Assembly (NCBI GenBank): GCA_947311845.1 | Contig: CAMZMU010000049.1 | Span: 6,905,597 to 6,969,596, forward strand | Direction: 5' to 3' | DNA length: 64,000 nucleotides | Source: Poa pratensis | Lineage: Eukaryota > Streptophyta > Magnoliopsida > Poales > Poaceae | Part shown: positions 31,785 through 42,137 of the stretch, piece by piece | Layout: each line of letters starts with the position of its first letter | Position numbering within the stretch: position 1 is the first letter of the stretch | Made by a program: the position numbers and the translations under genes | Notes under the pieces: model-generated | Database searches by the model: none | What the model saw: only the letters and a program-made list of their open reading frames with translations | Told to the model about the DNA's origin: nothing

Positions 31785-32710
31785 CTGGTTTGCTGAATCT
31801 TGTGATGAAAAATCAATTTTCTGGATTCTACAAGGAAGATGGTGCCTCTCATTTAAATAACAGTGTTAAGTTATGTGACATGCAAAAATATAAACAGGGA
31901 GAAGGAGACATTCTAAAACTGAAGCTACTTCCATTTTCATTAAGAGTTAGAGCTAAAAAAATGGTTGCTACCTTTACCAAAAAATATTTTATTTTGGATA
32001 AAATGCAAATATGATTTTATAGGTAATAATTACCCTCCTGCTAAAATTATACAATTAAGAAACCAAATAATGAAATTAAAAAACTTGATAATGAGCATGC
32101 TGCTCAGCCTTGCGAAAGAATGAAGTTTATGGTTAAAAATTGGTCCACCTATGTATTGAATATTTGGATTCATGACATAATTATATGTTCAGAAATCTGT
32201 TGGACTCAGACTGCATCGAACATTTATGACAATAACTTCAGGGGCAAAAACTGAACTTACTAATAATATGATGGCAAATTATTAATAATGGCACACTGAA
32301 AGAGTTTCAACTGGAAAAAAGGTAAATTCTATTGAGAATATCTCCTCTTTAAATGAAAAGGTTGATATGATCATGTCTATGCTTGCTTCTAAACAATTTA
32401 TTATAGATCTTAATAATTTTAATTTAGCCTCATTGATAGAATATAAAATAAGGATCAAATTGATGTTAGTTTTATTGCTCGTAATAATTTTAACAACAAT
32501 GTTTATAATAACAACTTTGTATTAACAATTCAAGGCTATATCATTTTAATCTTGCAAAACTATTGTGGTAATTTATGATAATTCATACAATAATAATAGG
32601 AGTATACCGACTGATTTTCGTAGTGTCACAAAAAGTTTAAACACTACATTAGGGATTTTAAAAAAACTTAATACTATTGCTTAGAAACTTGATAAACTTT
32701 CCCATCTTAG
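31785..32710 (+). mobile_element. Ty3-gypsy gag fragment (+ copy)
   Basis: Degenerate retrotransposon gag reading LNLVMKNQFSGFYKEDGASH, then LNNSVKLCDMQKYKQGEGDI and KLKLLPFSLRVRAKKMVATF, followed downstream by broken pieces. The same gag is found at 53287-54170 (+) and on the minus strand at 35870-32750. No LTRs, protease or polymerase were found. Confidence 0.75.
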
Positions 32711-33190
32711 GAGGCATGACTCTAATTAGAATTTAAACGTAACGAGCAAGGTTATCAACTTTCTAAGCAATGTTATCAAGTTTTTCAAAAAAATTCCTCT
32801 TATAGTGTTCACTTTTTTGGTGAAGTGATTAAATCTTTTATGACACTCCCAAAATTAATCAGTATGTATACTCCTATTATTATATGAATTATCATAAGAA
32901 TTACCATAAGAGATTGCAGGATTAGGGATGGTTACTACCAAATTTGTTTATATAAGCATTGTCATTAAAATTATTAAGAGCAATAAAAAATATCAACTTG
33001 ATCATTATCTTGTTCTACCAAGGAGGCTAAAGGAACATTATAATCATCTATACAAACTTGTTTAGAAGAAAGCATTGACATGATCATATCAACATTTTCT
33101 TTTAAAGAAGAAATATCTCAACATAATTTACCTTCTTACTTGTTGGAACTCTTCGAGTGTGACATTCAGAATAATTTGCCATCATTTTAG

Positions 33191-35410
33191 GACGAGTCTA
33201 GCGGGCGCCTGAGCGCCCGACGGTAGTCCCTGGCGCTCACCTGAAAAAGTAAAGTAGCAACCCACGTAAGTTGTACTGTACTATATACGAACGAACCAGT
33301 CAAGTTCACGTCCATTTATTTTGTTCTTTGATTCTCTAAAAGTCGTAAGTTTTGAACCGAGCATTGAAATTAAAATCCGTTTTCACCGTTCGATTGCTCT
33401 CGACGAGTTCTTCAAAAGTAGACCTCGTTTGGATATGTTTCGACGAACTTTTTTTAGAAGCAACTTTTGTTGGCGACGAAACAACTTTGGTGCACTACGA
33501 AGCAACTTTATGTGCATGGAAGAAACTAGATTCAGAATGACGTTAGCAATACCCTAAACCAGTTGCCCCATTAGGGTGTTCTAGTTGCTAACACTTGTAG
33601 GCGCCGAAACAACTTTTGTGGATGAGGAAACAATATCTGTGGATGAGAAGGCAAGTTTCGTGGGCGCCGAAACAACTTTTGTGGGCGACAGAACAACTTT
33701 TGTGAGCGACGCAGCAAGTATTGTGGATGAGGAGACAAGTTTTGTGGGCGCCGAAGCAACTTTTGTGAGCGACGGAGCAACTTTTGTGGATGAGGAGGCA
33801 AGTTTTGTGGGCGCCGAATCAACTTTTGTGGCCGATGGAGCAACTTTTGTGAGCGACGCAGCAAGTATTGTGGATGAGGAGGCAAGTTTTGTGGGCGCCT
33901 AAGCAACTTTTGTGGCCGACGGAGCAACTTTTGTGGGCAACGCAACAAGTATTGTGGATGATGAAGCAAGTTTTGTGGGCGCCTAAGCAACTTTTGTGAT
34001 CGACGGAGCAACTTTTGTGGACGACACAACAACTTTTGTGGGCGAGGAAGTAACTTTTGTGGGCGCCGAAACAACTTTTGTGGGCGACGGGGCAACTATT
34101 GTGGACGACGAAACAAATTTTGTGGGCGAGGAAGCAAGTTTTGTGGACAACGAAGCAACTTTTGTGGACGAGCAAATTTTGTGAGCGACGAAGCAACTTT
34201 TGTGGGCAACAGAGCAACTTTTCTGAGCGCCAGACCAACTTTTATGGGCGACGGAGCATCTTTTGTAGACGACGCAACAAGTTTTGTGGATGAGGAAGCA
34301 AGTTTTATGGGCACCGAAGCAACTTTTGTGGATGACGTAGCAGACGCATAGTTTTGTGTATGAGGAAGCGAATTTTGTGGGCGTCGAAGCAACTTTTGTG
34401 TGCGACGGAGTAACTTTTGTGTATGAGGAAGCAACTTTACAAAAACAATACGAGATGAAACAATTTTAGTATGGTTAAGCAAATTTCACAACCGCGGTAA
34501 TAAATTTGACGTGCGATAAGACAACTTCACAATATCGGTAAACAATTACACTAAAATTGCTTGGCTTCTAAAATGTCACTTTAGCGGAGTTGCAACGACT
34601 TGACAATTTTATCGGGCCACTAGATTGTGTAATTAGGTCCATTTGTAGTAGAAGTATAGAGTAGATCCATTTGCAAACAAGACCTCGAACTCAAAATGCA
34701 AAAGCAATCAAGTCCCCGCTGTGGTGCTCCTGTCGTTGACTTGTTGCATGTTGTCTCTCTCTCCAGCCCCGGCTGTGGACCTGTGGTGCCATCGTTGATG
34801 CCTTCCTCTAGGGACTGGCCAAAGAGGGGCTGCTGGGAGAGGCGACGGAGGACATCGAGACATTGCTGGGCTGCTGGCCGGTAGGACAAAGCTGCTGGTA
34901 GCCACAAGCGACTCCCCCACAGTGGAGCTGCACCGGGCGGTCCTTGATGCATCGGCGGCGCCTGAGGAGGCCATGGCCGCGCTGGAGCGAGGTCGCGGTC
35001 GGCGCCCTCGCAGCGACGACACCGGCAGCCCCTCCTTCCTTCCCCAATCTCTCCTCTTCGTCCCTCCGCCGTTCTCCTCTTGCGGATGGCCGTCGCGTCT
35101 TCCATGGCCGACCGGAGTTAGCTAAATCGGCAGAGGAGAATCAACACACGAGGCGCCAACAGTAGGTTGCGGCGGCGGGAGTGCGAGCGGCGCGGTGAGC
35201 CCAGCCAGTGACAAGGGAAGCGAGACGATGGGGTTTACGCGGCGGAACGGGGAGGCAGGCTACGGGAGCCGTACCAGCGGCGAGGAAGCTCGCCGGGCAA
35301 GGGAGTATTGGGGCGGCAGCTTCTGGGCTCGGCGCACTCGTTCGGGAAGGTGGGGACGACGCGGGTGAGCGCTCGGGATGTCCAAATAGCGCAGCTGCGC
35401 TTTGTGGCAT
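33191..35410. mobile_element. Mutator-like insertion carrying a minisatellite
   Basis: The insert splits the minus gag. Flanks ATTTGCCAT.. and ATTTACCTT.. suggest a diverged 9-10 bp target duplication. Near the left end, GTTTTCACCGTTCGATTGCT and GTTTCGACGAACTTTTTTT match sequence inside the MULE at 14885-15655, the basis for the class call. It contains the 21-bp minisatellite (33585-34440) and a GC-rich part (34690-35400) with open frames on both strands but no recognised protein. Exact termini are uncertain. Confidence 0.55.
33585..34440 (+). repeat. 21-bp minisatellite (about 40 units)
   Basis: The unit is GRAGCAACTTTTGTGGRYGAC-like, 21 bases, with a frequent 63-bp higher order (AACTTTTGTGAGCGACGGA, AACTTTTGTGGATGAGGAG, AAGTTTTGTGGGCGCCGA). 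In + frame it codes EATFVSD GATFVDE EASFVGA blocks. The minus strand is also open for long stretches (RRPQKLL blocks). Long frames on both strands are what a 21-bp repeat produces; no functional protein is implied. Confidence 0.93.
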
Positions 35411-36136
35411 TTACCTTTTATCAAGAACTTTAGTTGCTTCCCTAAAGTGGTTACTATAAATGTTTCACCTGCAGCCGAGTTCAACATGTTCATGGACATA
35501 TAATTAAATTGCATAAAAAGTTTAAACAACAATCCAAGTATTCAGTCCATGAGTGGGACAAATTTTAACTATATACTTTATTCATTCAAAAGTTTGAGAA
35601 ACATATTCATTATCAAATTGTCTAAAATTTCTTATTTGTTTTCTCAATTATATAATTTACCAAGAGTGTAATACCCCTATGAAAATATGTTTATAACCCA
35701 AAAATCAATACTATTTTTAAACAAAGATAGCAACCATTTTTTTTTAGCTCTAGCTATTAATGGAAATAGTTTCAGTTTTACAATGTCTACTTCTATCTTT
35801 TATAATTTTGAATGTCATAACTTAACAAAATTACTGAAATGAGAGGCTGCATCTTTATTACAGGAACCAGAAAATTATTCTTCATCACAAGATTCTGCAA
35901 ATCAGACTTAATTTTGTATGATTCTATCTTATGTATTTGTAAAGTCGCAGTAGTAACCATAATAGTAAGGTAATACAAATAAGTAAAGATGTTGTACTAA
36001 TAAAATTACTTCTGTTGTTTTTGAGTTTTTAAACAAGCAAATAAACAAATAAAAGCAAGATAAAAATGACCGAGTAATAATGATAACAAGAAAGTAAAGT
36101 GGATGTGTGTAATTCACTTAGTTGATGGTGAATCCC

Positions 36137-37493
36137 TCAAACAGACATGTATCGTAAGAAATCGGCATCCAGAGCAATAGGCCGATCCATCAATCTCGGC
36201 CTTGCTAGGCGTCTGGTCGATAGGAGACGCACGGCGTCGCCGTCGCCGCTGCCGCTCAAGTCAATGCACACAAGGTGAGCGTACCCATCCCCACCTCCGC
36301 GGGGCTCAGGCAGCATCATGTAGAGGGCGGAAACATCATCATCCAGCTGCTGCCCGAAGAAAGGGAACTCCGGCACGGTCACCGGAGGCACGGTCCTCGG
36401 CAACCCATACGAGCCGAAGCCGTCCAGCAGCCCCCAAACGCTCTGCATGTTGAACTCCTTGTGCAGGCTCCACTCCTCCGACGATGGGAGGTCCAGAGTC
36501 CACACCTTCACCACGGTATCGCCGGGGCAACGGTACGACGGTTCGATGGCGACGAACCAGACGAGGTCCCCGCCGATGCAACCGATGTTCCTGTCCACGG
36601 GCATGATGTCCCGGTCGAGGCCGTAGGGGAAGTACGGGGTTCGGGACGAGCTTCAGCTCGACGGGCAGCTCGGTAGTGCCATCGGTCAGATCGCTGCGAT
36701 TGCAGTAGAGGATGCCTTGCCGGAGATCGCCCCAGACAGCGTAGCCCTTGCACGAGAAGGACACGCTCGCGTTGAAGCGGTCGGCGGCGTTCTCGGGCGC
36801 ACGAGCCTTGAGATCCCACGGGCATCTGTTGATGTCCTGAAGATTATCGTTGTCGGCGGACGGCGGCGGCGACCACAGGCAGAGCACGGAGCGAGCGTTC
36901 TCTGGTTTACCGGGGACAACCGATGTCTCTGAAGCCATGAGGACCAGGGAGTACGGATTGTCTTCTGCTGCGTTGATGATGAGTGGGCACTCCGTACATA
37001 CGGGCCGGCAGTGCGGGGGCCGGAGCGGGAGCAGGGTGAGCGAGGCGGCGGCGGAGTCGTAGACGAGGTAGTACGACCGGAAGTCGCCATAGCAGTGCTT
37101 GGCGAGGAAAGATACGCGGAGCACCATGACGTGGCCGTGACGGTGTGGACGCGAGCGGAGAGGCGGACTTGCCGCCCGTAGACCTCCGCCGCCTCGTCGT
37201 CGATCTCCGAGCCGACGCAGCTGAGCACGTCGGGGGTGGCGCGGATACACAGGCTGCCGACCTCGTCGGGACTCGGGACCGGCCCGCGCGAACAGGGTGA
37301 GGCCCTTCGCGACACGGTCGCCGGTCTCCCCGCAGCCCTATGCCTCTTTGCTGCCGCACTCCACGATCCGAAACGCGGTGTGGTCGTCGACGGAGACGGT
37401 CTCGCCCGTCACCACGCGCGTGTAATCGTGCACGATGTCGCTGATCACAAAGAACGGTAATTGCCGATCTCGCCGAGAAGACGACGACTCCAT
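36137..37493 (-). pseudogene. DUF1618 protein gene, left arm, broken
   Basis: Minus strand, start at 37493 (MESSSSRR...). The grass-expanded DUF1618 family has no established biochemical role. Near-identical frame segments to the right-arm copy are readable: VISDIVHDYTRVVTG, VRLSARVH, FLAKHCYGDFRSYYLVYDSA, PENAADRFNASVSFSCKGYA, VWGDLRQGILYC, DRDIMPVDRNIGCIGG, VVKVWTLDLPSSEEW and the C terminus LDADFLRYMSV. Lesions: a TAT-to-TAG stop (GSKEA then stop, near 37350), frame changes around 37275 and 37135, and a deletion near 36645. No intron explains these. The protein cannot be made in full. Confidence 0.88.
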
Positions 37494-38244
37494 GACTAGC
37501 TAGCTAGGGCTGATCGACCAGGTGTTATTTTTTCTTACTTAAAGAGAAAGAGAGGCCACCGACCCTATTTCTACTCGACAACGCCAGCCAAATTGGCCAC
37601 TCGGGCACTGCAGAGACGGTCCCGGACACGGTCGGCGCCAAGGAGAGGCAAGTTGGAACTTGAGATTCGGTTTGAGATTGATTAGAGACGGCACATACGA
37701 TAGCTTTGAGACCAACAGAGACAGACAAAATGGAAAAAAAATATCAAGCTTGTGAAACCAAGCATATCACTATTCATCATCAATTAGAGAAACAACTGTG
37801 AATGATACTAGTTACAGTACACTTGTCTACATATCTGTGCCGCCATCGGCTTCGACACAGGTTCTGCTGATGTCGCTGAGTCCGTGACCAAGAGGATCCA
37901 ACATCGCCGGAGTACATGCCAGCCCAGTCGAAGCTTCAGCTTGGTATCAATCTCATGTGGAAGATGGTACCTGAGTATCGCCGACACAACGTCAGTCGCT
38001 TTTTCCAAGATAACTCCCACCGGGATTCATCAAACCCGGTGTGGCTATTGGACACGTCAAAAATTTCTGCGTGTTAAATGTAAGACACTGAAAAATTGGT
38101 TACTGGCTCGAATGAAGTTTTCGACAACACGCTGTACCCCATGTAAGCAAAATACCTTTATTTCGCGATCCAAGTGGAGAAAAAAGGTGAAGCTAAGTTA
38201 CGTGCAATACCTGCTAGCTACAGCTAGAATTAATCATTACATAC

Positions 38245-39664
38245 CGTTAGTTTCTCGTTAGCAGATGCAATCTGAATCTGCAGCGTCTGAATCGTATCTC
38301 TTTGCAATAGGCCTTCTTCCTACACGATTACAATAGATACCCATCTGTCAGTTGTTCAAAAGCTTACAGGTCCAGCAAAAGGGGAACACGAGAGAGATAC
38401 CTCCAGAGCGGCGACTCTCCTCATAGCATCCTCTAGCTCAACCCCGTATATTCTTGCGACTTCTTTCTGCTTAGCTACATCGGCCATCAAAGACTGCGCC
38501 TGGGCTGACTGATACTCACGGTCTTGACTCACTATTTCGATCTCACTCTTGAGACGGTTCACCTCCTCCGCCAATTCGTTTTCATCGTAAAGGAGAGGCA
38601 AGTTGGAACTTGAGTCTCCTTTACGTCAAGTAAACCATCTCCTTTACTTCCAACTTCCAACGACTCCAAAATTGAAGTAAACAGCAACACTGATAATCGC
38701 AATCCAACTATTCGGTCAATTTAATAATTACCCCTGTATTCAATCAAATTTACATAACAGTAATTTCAAAATATGCACCCATACACAGCAGGAGATCTTT
38801 TTTACCTTGTGGTCACTCTGGTTCTTTCCGTCCATCTTCTCACTATGCAACTCCTGCGCATCCCCCTGGATTGCAGGATCAGGTCTCTTCTCCGCTGCAG
38901 CTGATGAAGTTTCCGGGTGCTGCAAAATGCAATGTGGACATGAAAGGAAGTAGGTAAAATGATTTTTTTTTTCAGCAACGGTGAGAAGCTAGAACATCTA
39001 TATGTACATGGTATGCAGCAATTTCGGTCTAACTCGGTTATAGGAATTCTCGAACCCTCTCAATGCTAGCAAACCAAATCAAAATTTGGTGGTACCAACA
39101 TGCCTAAATGAGATATATTACGAATAGAAATAAACAAGAGCATATCATAATAAACCCCTGATGCAAATCTCTAAATGTTGAGATTGGAGAAAATGCTGCA
39201 CCTTGAAAGTGCCGTGTCTGTGGCTCGGCCGATTCCCCACCGGCGCTTCATCGAGTGGCGATGGCCCCGCCATGTACCCTTCCTCCCTGCCATCCACGGC
39301 CGCGCCTGCCGACGGCCGCTTAGCGCGCTGCGGCTCCGCTAGGCGCTGGGTGGTCGATACGTGCGGCGGCGACCTCGCTCGACGCCGATCTTCGGACGGC
39401 GGCGGCGAGGTCGACCTCCCTGCTCGGCGCCTACGGCTAGGAGGCGGGCTCGGTTCCCTGCGGCGGCGGATCCCCGAATATTCCGGCGGGGGAGGCGACT
39501 CCAGGTGACGGCGCCGCTTGGGCGCGCGGGACTCGTCGGCGTCCGTGTCCCGCAGCTTGAGTTGGGGCAAGGGAGAGAAGAAGGTGAGGGTACGGCAGGA
39601 GAAGCAGAGGCAGGGGATGAGGAGGAGCGGAGCTTACGGTTGCTGGCGGCGGGAGGCTCGCCAT
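38245..39664 (-). pseudogene. RS/coiled-coil gene copy A (truncated paralogue)
   Basis: Function unrecognised. Exons read on the minus strand: 39664-39638 (MASLPPPAT), 39555-39202 (LRDTDADESRAPKRRRHLES, EPSPPPSRRRRAGRSTSPPP, KRPSAGAAVD), 38919-38806 (HPETSSAAAEKRPDPAIQGD), a coiled-coil exon to about 38402 (ELAEEVNRLKSEIEIVSQDR, LMADVAKQKEVARIYGVELE) and 38319-38245 (EEGLLQRDTIQTLQIQIASA). Against copy B the middle exons (matching 43418-43991) are absent. The acceptor side of the coiled-coil exon has been replaced by a 40-bp palindrome, and I found no in-frame acceptor, so it is probably broken. Sequence 37810-38040 resembles the 3' regions of copies B and C. Confidence 0.6.
38586..38625. repeat. 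40-bp near-perfect palindrome
   Basis: CGTAAAGGAGAGGCAAGTTG followed by GAACTTGAGTCTCCTTTACG, its inverse with three mismatches. It sits where the coiled-coil exon of copy A should have its splice acceptor. The core AAGGAGAGGCAAGTTGGAAC also occurs alone at about 37641. Confidence 0.9.
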
Positions 39665-39699
39665 GGCTGCGGCGGCGGATTGCCGGAGGAAGGACGGCG

Positions 39700-40829
39700 A
39701 CGGCGACTGCAGGAGGCGAGACGAGATGAGATGAGGCAGCCCAACACAAGGCCCTGAGGCCCAAGGCGCCTTGGTGCACGCGGCTCCTGACAACTTTAAA
39801 GGTTTTCAAAAATCTGGAAAAAGTTTGGGCATGGACACAACATGAATATACAATCGTCACGAAAAGTAAAAATGATAAATTTGTTATCAATATTGATAAT
39901 GGGCCAAATTCAAATCCAAACTTGCATTTGGTATTATTCATTGATATATTTATGTATTTTGTTTCCTGATCTATGTTATAAATTTTGAATTAAAATTTGT
40001 GAGCTGTTATATATGAGTATTATCTATGCCCCAACTTCTTTTTCCGTATTTTAAAAACTTTTTAGGCTGTCAACCAAAGTCAGGTGCACAAATTTCTCGG
40101 TTGCACTTGCACGTGATAATTCCCTCACCAGCATGCAGACACCCCCGGTGTTGCATCTTCACGGTCTGCCTCCTTGCTCAACCATGACTTACAAGGAAGG
40201 GTTTGAATCTGCGTCTTCAGGGTCAAGGTGGAAGATGGCGACAAAGCTACAGCCGTAAAATACGCAGATGCGGGGCTCCGTTGACGGTGTAGCCACCGTC
40301 TCCAGGTTTTTTGTTGTTCTGTATAACGTGTATCAGAAACAAGTCAACAAGTATTTCGATATGTTTGCAACTGATGTAGTTAACTTAGGTGATGGTATCA
40401 TTTTGTAATTTTTGCCCATATGGACATTCGCCGCATTGGTGTAAAGATCTTTGTCAATTGTGACTTAACATTAATGATTAAGCTCTTTTTTTTTGCGAAA
40501 TTAATGATTAGGCTCCGGTGACATACCTTTTCTCTGTTGCCAATAAACAGTTTGACCCGTGGTCATAGTCCCCCGAAAGGTGGGGGCTGGAGACTGGGGC
40601 CCTCCCTTGGAGATGCTCTTATTGGCCAGAATTGCTGCTGATGAACAATTTGCTTGAATTTTCATAAACTTTTATATACATTACAGACAACACACACACC
40701 ACGAGGATCCACAATTTTCAGTTGCTTTGATTCAAAACTTGTAAAACCCAACACAAACTAATTAAAGAAACAATTTTAATGATACTCTTAACTACATTAC
40801 ACTTGTCTGCATGGTCAAAAAAAAAAACA
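39700..40829. other. Spacer between copies A and B, no gene seen
   Basis: AT-rich with no conserved frame. GGGGGCTGGAGACTGGGGCC and GGAGATGCTCTTATTGG (40572-40624) resemble the terminal region of PIF/Harbinger MITEs (inverse AGAGCATCTCC) but no second end was found. Confidence 0.4.
40486..40499 (-). mobile_element. Ultra-short retroposon tail (14 bp)
   Basis: TTTTTTTTTGCGAA lies between TTAATGATTAAGCTC (40471-40485) and TTAATGATTAGGCTC (40501-40515). Inverted it reads TTCGCA(n), the same end as the 26-bp insert at 12276-12301. Confidence 0.65.
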
Positions 40830-41206
40830 TTACACTTGTCTATATATATCTGCGCCGCCATTAGTTCCAACATAGTTTGCTATCCTAACTGTCTGCATAT
40901 ACATGGCGCGCCAGCTCGAGCTTTTCGGTGAACTGATTGGTCTACCAAGGGTACATACAAACCTCGCAATAAGAGGAAACAATGGACATACAAGATTGTT
41001 CTGCTGCTGCTGCCGCTGTTGTAGTGCAGAAGAAATCAACCGATCTGCAATAGGGATTTCATGATGTTTGTATGAAATGCACTGGTCTCTATCCACCGTG
41101 ATGAAGAGGATCCAACATTGCTGGAGTGTAGGGGTCCTACTGGAGTGCATGCGACCCGGTCAGTCAGAGCTTCAATTGCATCAATCTCTCGCGGGAGATG
41201 GAACCT

Positions 41207-41568
41207 AGCCTGCGCTGAAGGATTAGACCTAGCTATTCAACACAGCTTGCTACCAATCATCATCGACACTGACTGCTCCCAGTTGGTGTCCATGATCAAG
41301 GACTCCGCGGTGGATCGTTCCCCTTATCTGAATACCATCTTTAGCATTAAGAGATTAGCTAGTGCTGGTAGAACTTGCAACTTTGTAAAAGTAGATCGTG
41401 GGCAAGTTAGGGTCAGTCACTGTCTTGCCAACTGGGCAAGAATAGAACGCCAATCTGTATTTACGTTCGGTTCGGGTCCTGATATCTTCTTAAAGGAGCT
41501 CAAACTTGAACAGCTTGTAAGCCCTATTGCTCAATAAAGATCTAAGTTTACCCGCAAAAAAAAAAAAA
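41207..41568 (+). mobile_element. 5'-truncated LINE with RNase H domain
   Basis: The + frame encodes the C-terminal plant-LINE RNase H (LACAEGLDLAIQHSLLPIII, DTDCSQLVSMIKDS, VDRGQVRVSHCLANWARIE) to the stop, then AATAAAGATCTAAG and a 13-A tail (41556-41568). It interrupts the 3' region of RS/coiled-coil copy B. The equivalent in copy C (62848-62868) is continuous, and about 19 bases were lost at the insertion. Confidence 0.9.
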
Positions 41569-42137
41569 CGTCAGTGGCTTTCCAGAAAATCTCAAAATAA
41601 CTCCCACCGGTATCAAAGAGCGTGGCTTTCGGACAAGGAACAAACAAATTGCATGCTAAGTGGACGACACCGAAAAAATTGATTACTCGCTGGCAGAAAC
41701 TAATTAATTCTCCCTCGATCAACACTTTTATGCTATCGTGGAGCCAATCTTCGACCATGCTATTCACCAGTCTGCACAATGTACGTTACACAAATCAGGA
41801 AATCAGTACCGGTTCCTGAACATATAATCAAATCTCTCTTGGCGTTCGAGCCACTGTTACGCAACAACGTTTAGCAAAGATCGCTATTACATCATAAACA
41901 GTAGTCTAACCTATCTATAGCAGAGTTTGACATTTTGGACGAAATGAAGAAAAAAAGAACTCACGAAAGAAGCTCATATGGTTTATGAAACAATTATGAG
42001 CGAAACGTTAGCTGATGAAAACACTGCAACTTAATCGGTTCTTGGTGGAAACGAAAATGACAACTCTAGTTGCTCCAAAACCGATTTGTCTATGCTTCCA
42101 AGCAACAAGATTGCATGGTACTGTTGTTCAGAAAGGT

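Larger units (their letters stand above)
32750..35870 (-). mobile_element. Ty3-gypsy gag fragment (- copy), interrupted
   Basis: The minus strand resembles the right-arm gag at 53287-54170. The 5' part is 35870-35411 (CTTGTGATGAAGAATAATTTTC, TATATGTCCATGAACATG). The 3' part is 33190-32750. A 2.2-kb insert (33191-35410) separates them at the point equivalent to about 53800. Its 3' half faces the + copy at 32280-32710, making an inverted repeat centred near 32730. Confidence 0.7.
25445..37495 (+). repeat. Left arm of a large inverted duplication
   Basis: Carries SSL (+), ETFA pseudogene (-), gypsy gag (-) and DUF1618 pseudogene (-) in this order. The same set appears in reverse order and orientation at 51680-61245. 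Similarity covers promoters, introns and 3' flanks (for example TGTGTCTCCTGCCTAGGTGA, and the DUF1618-to-gag spacer). Insertions in this arm only: MITE 29153-29591, hAT MITE 31004-31195, an extra gag copy in + orientation and the MULE-like block 33191-35410. Confidence 0.85.

Noticed and set aside
33571..34482. Long minus frames RRPQKLL and AHKSCF
   Set aside because: Antisense reading of the 21-bp repeat; no non-repeat homology on either side.
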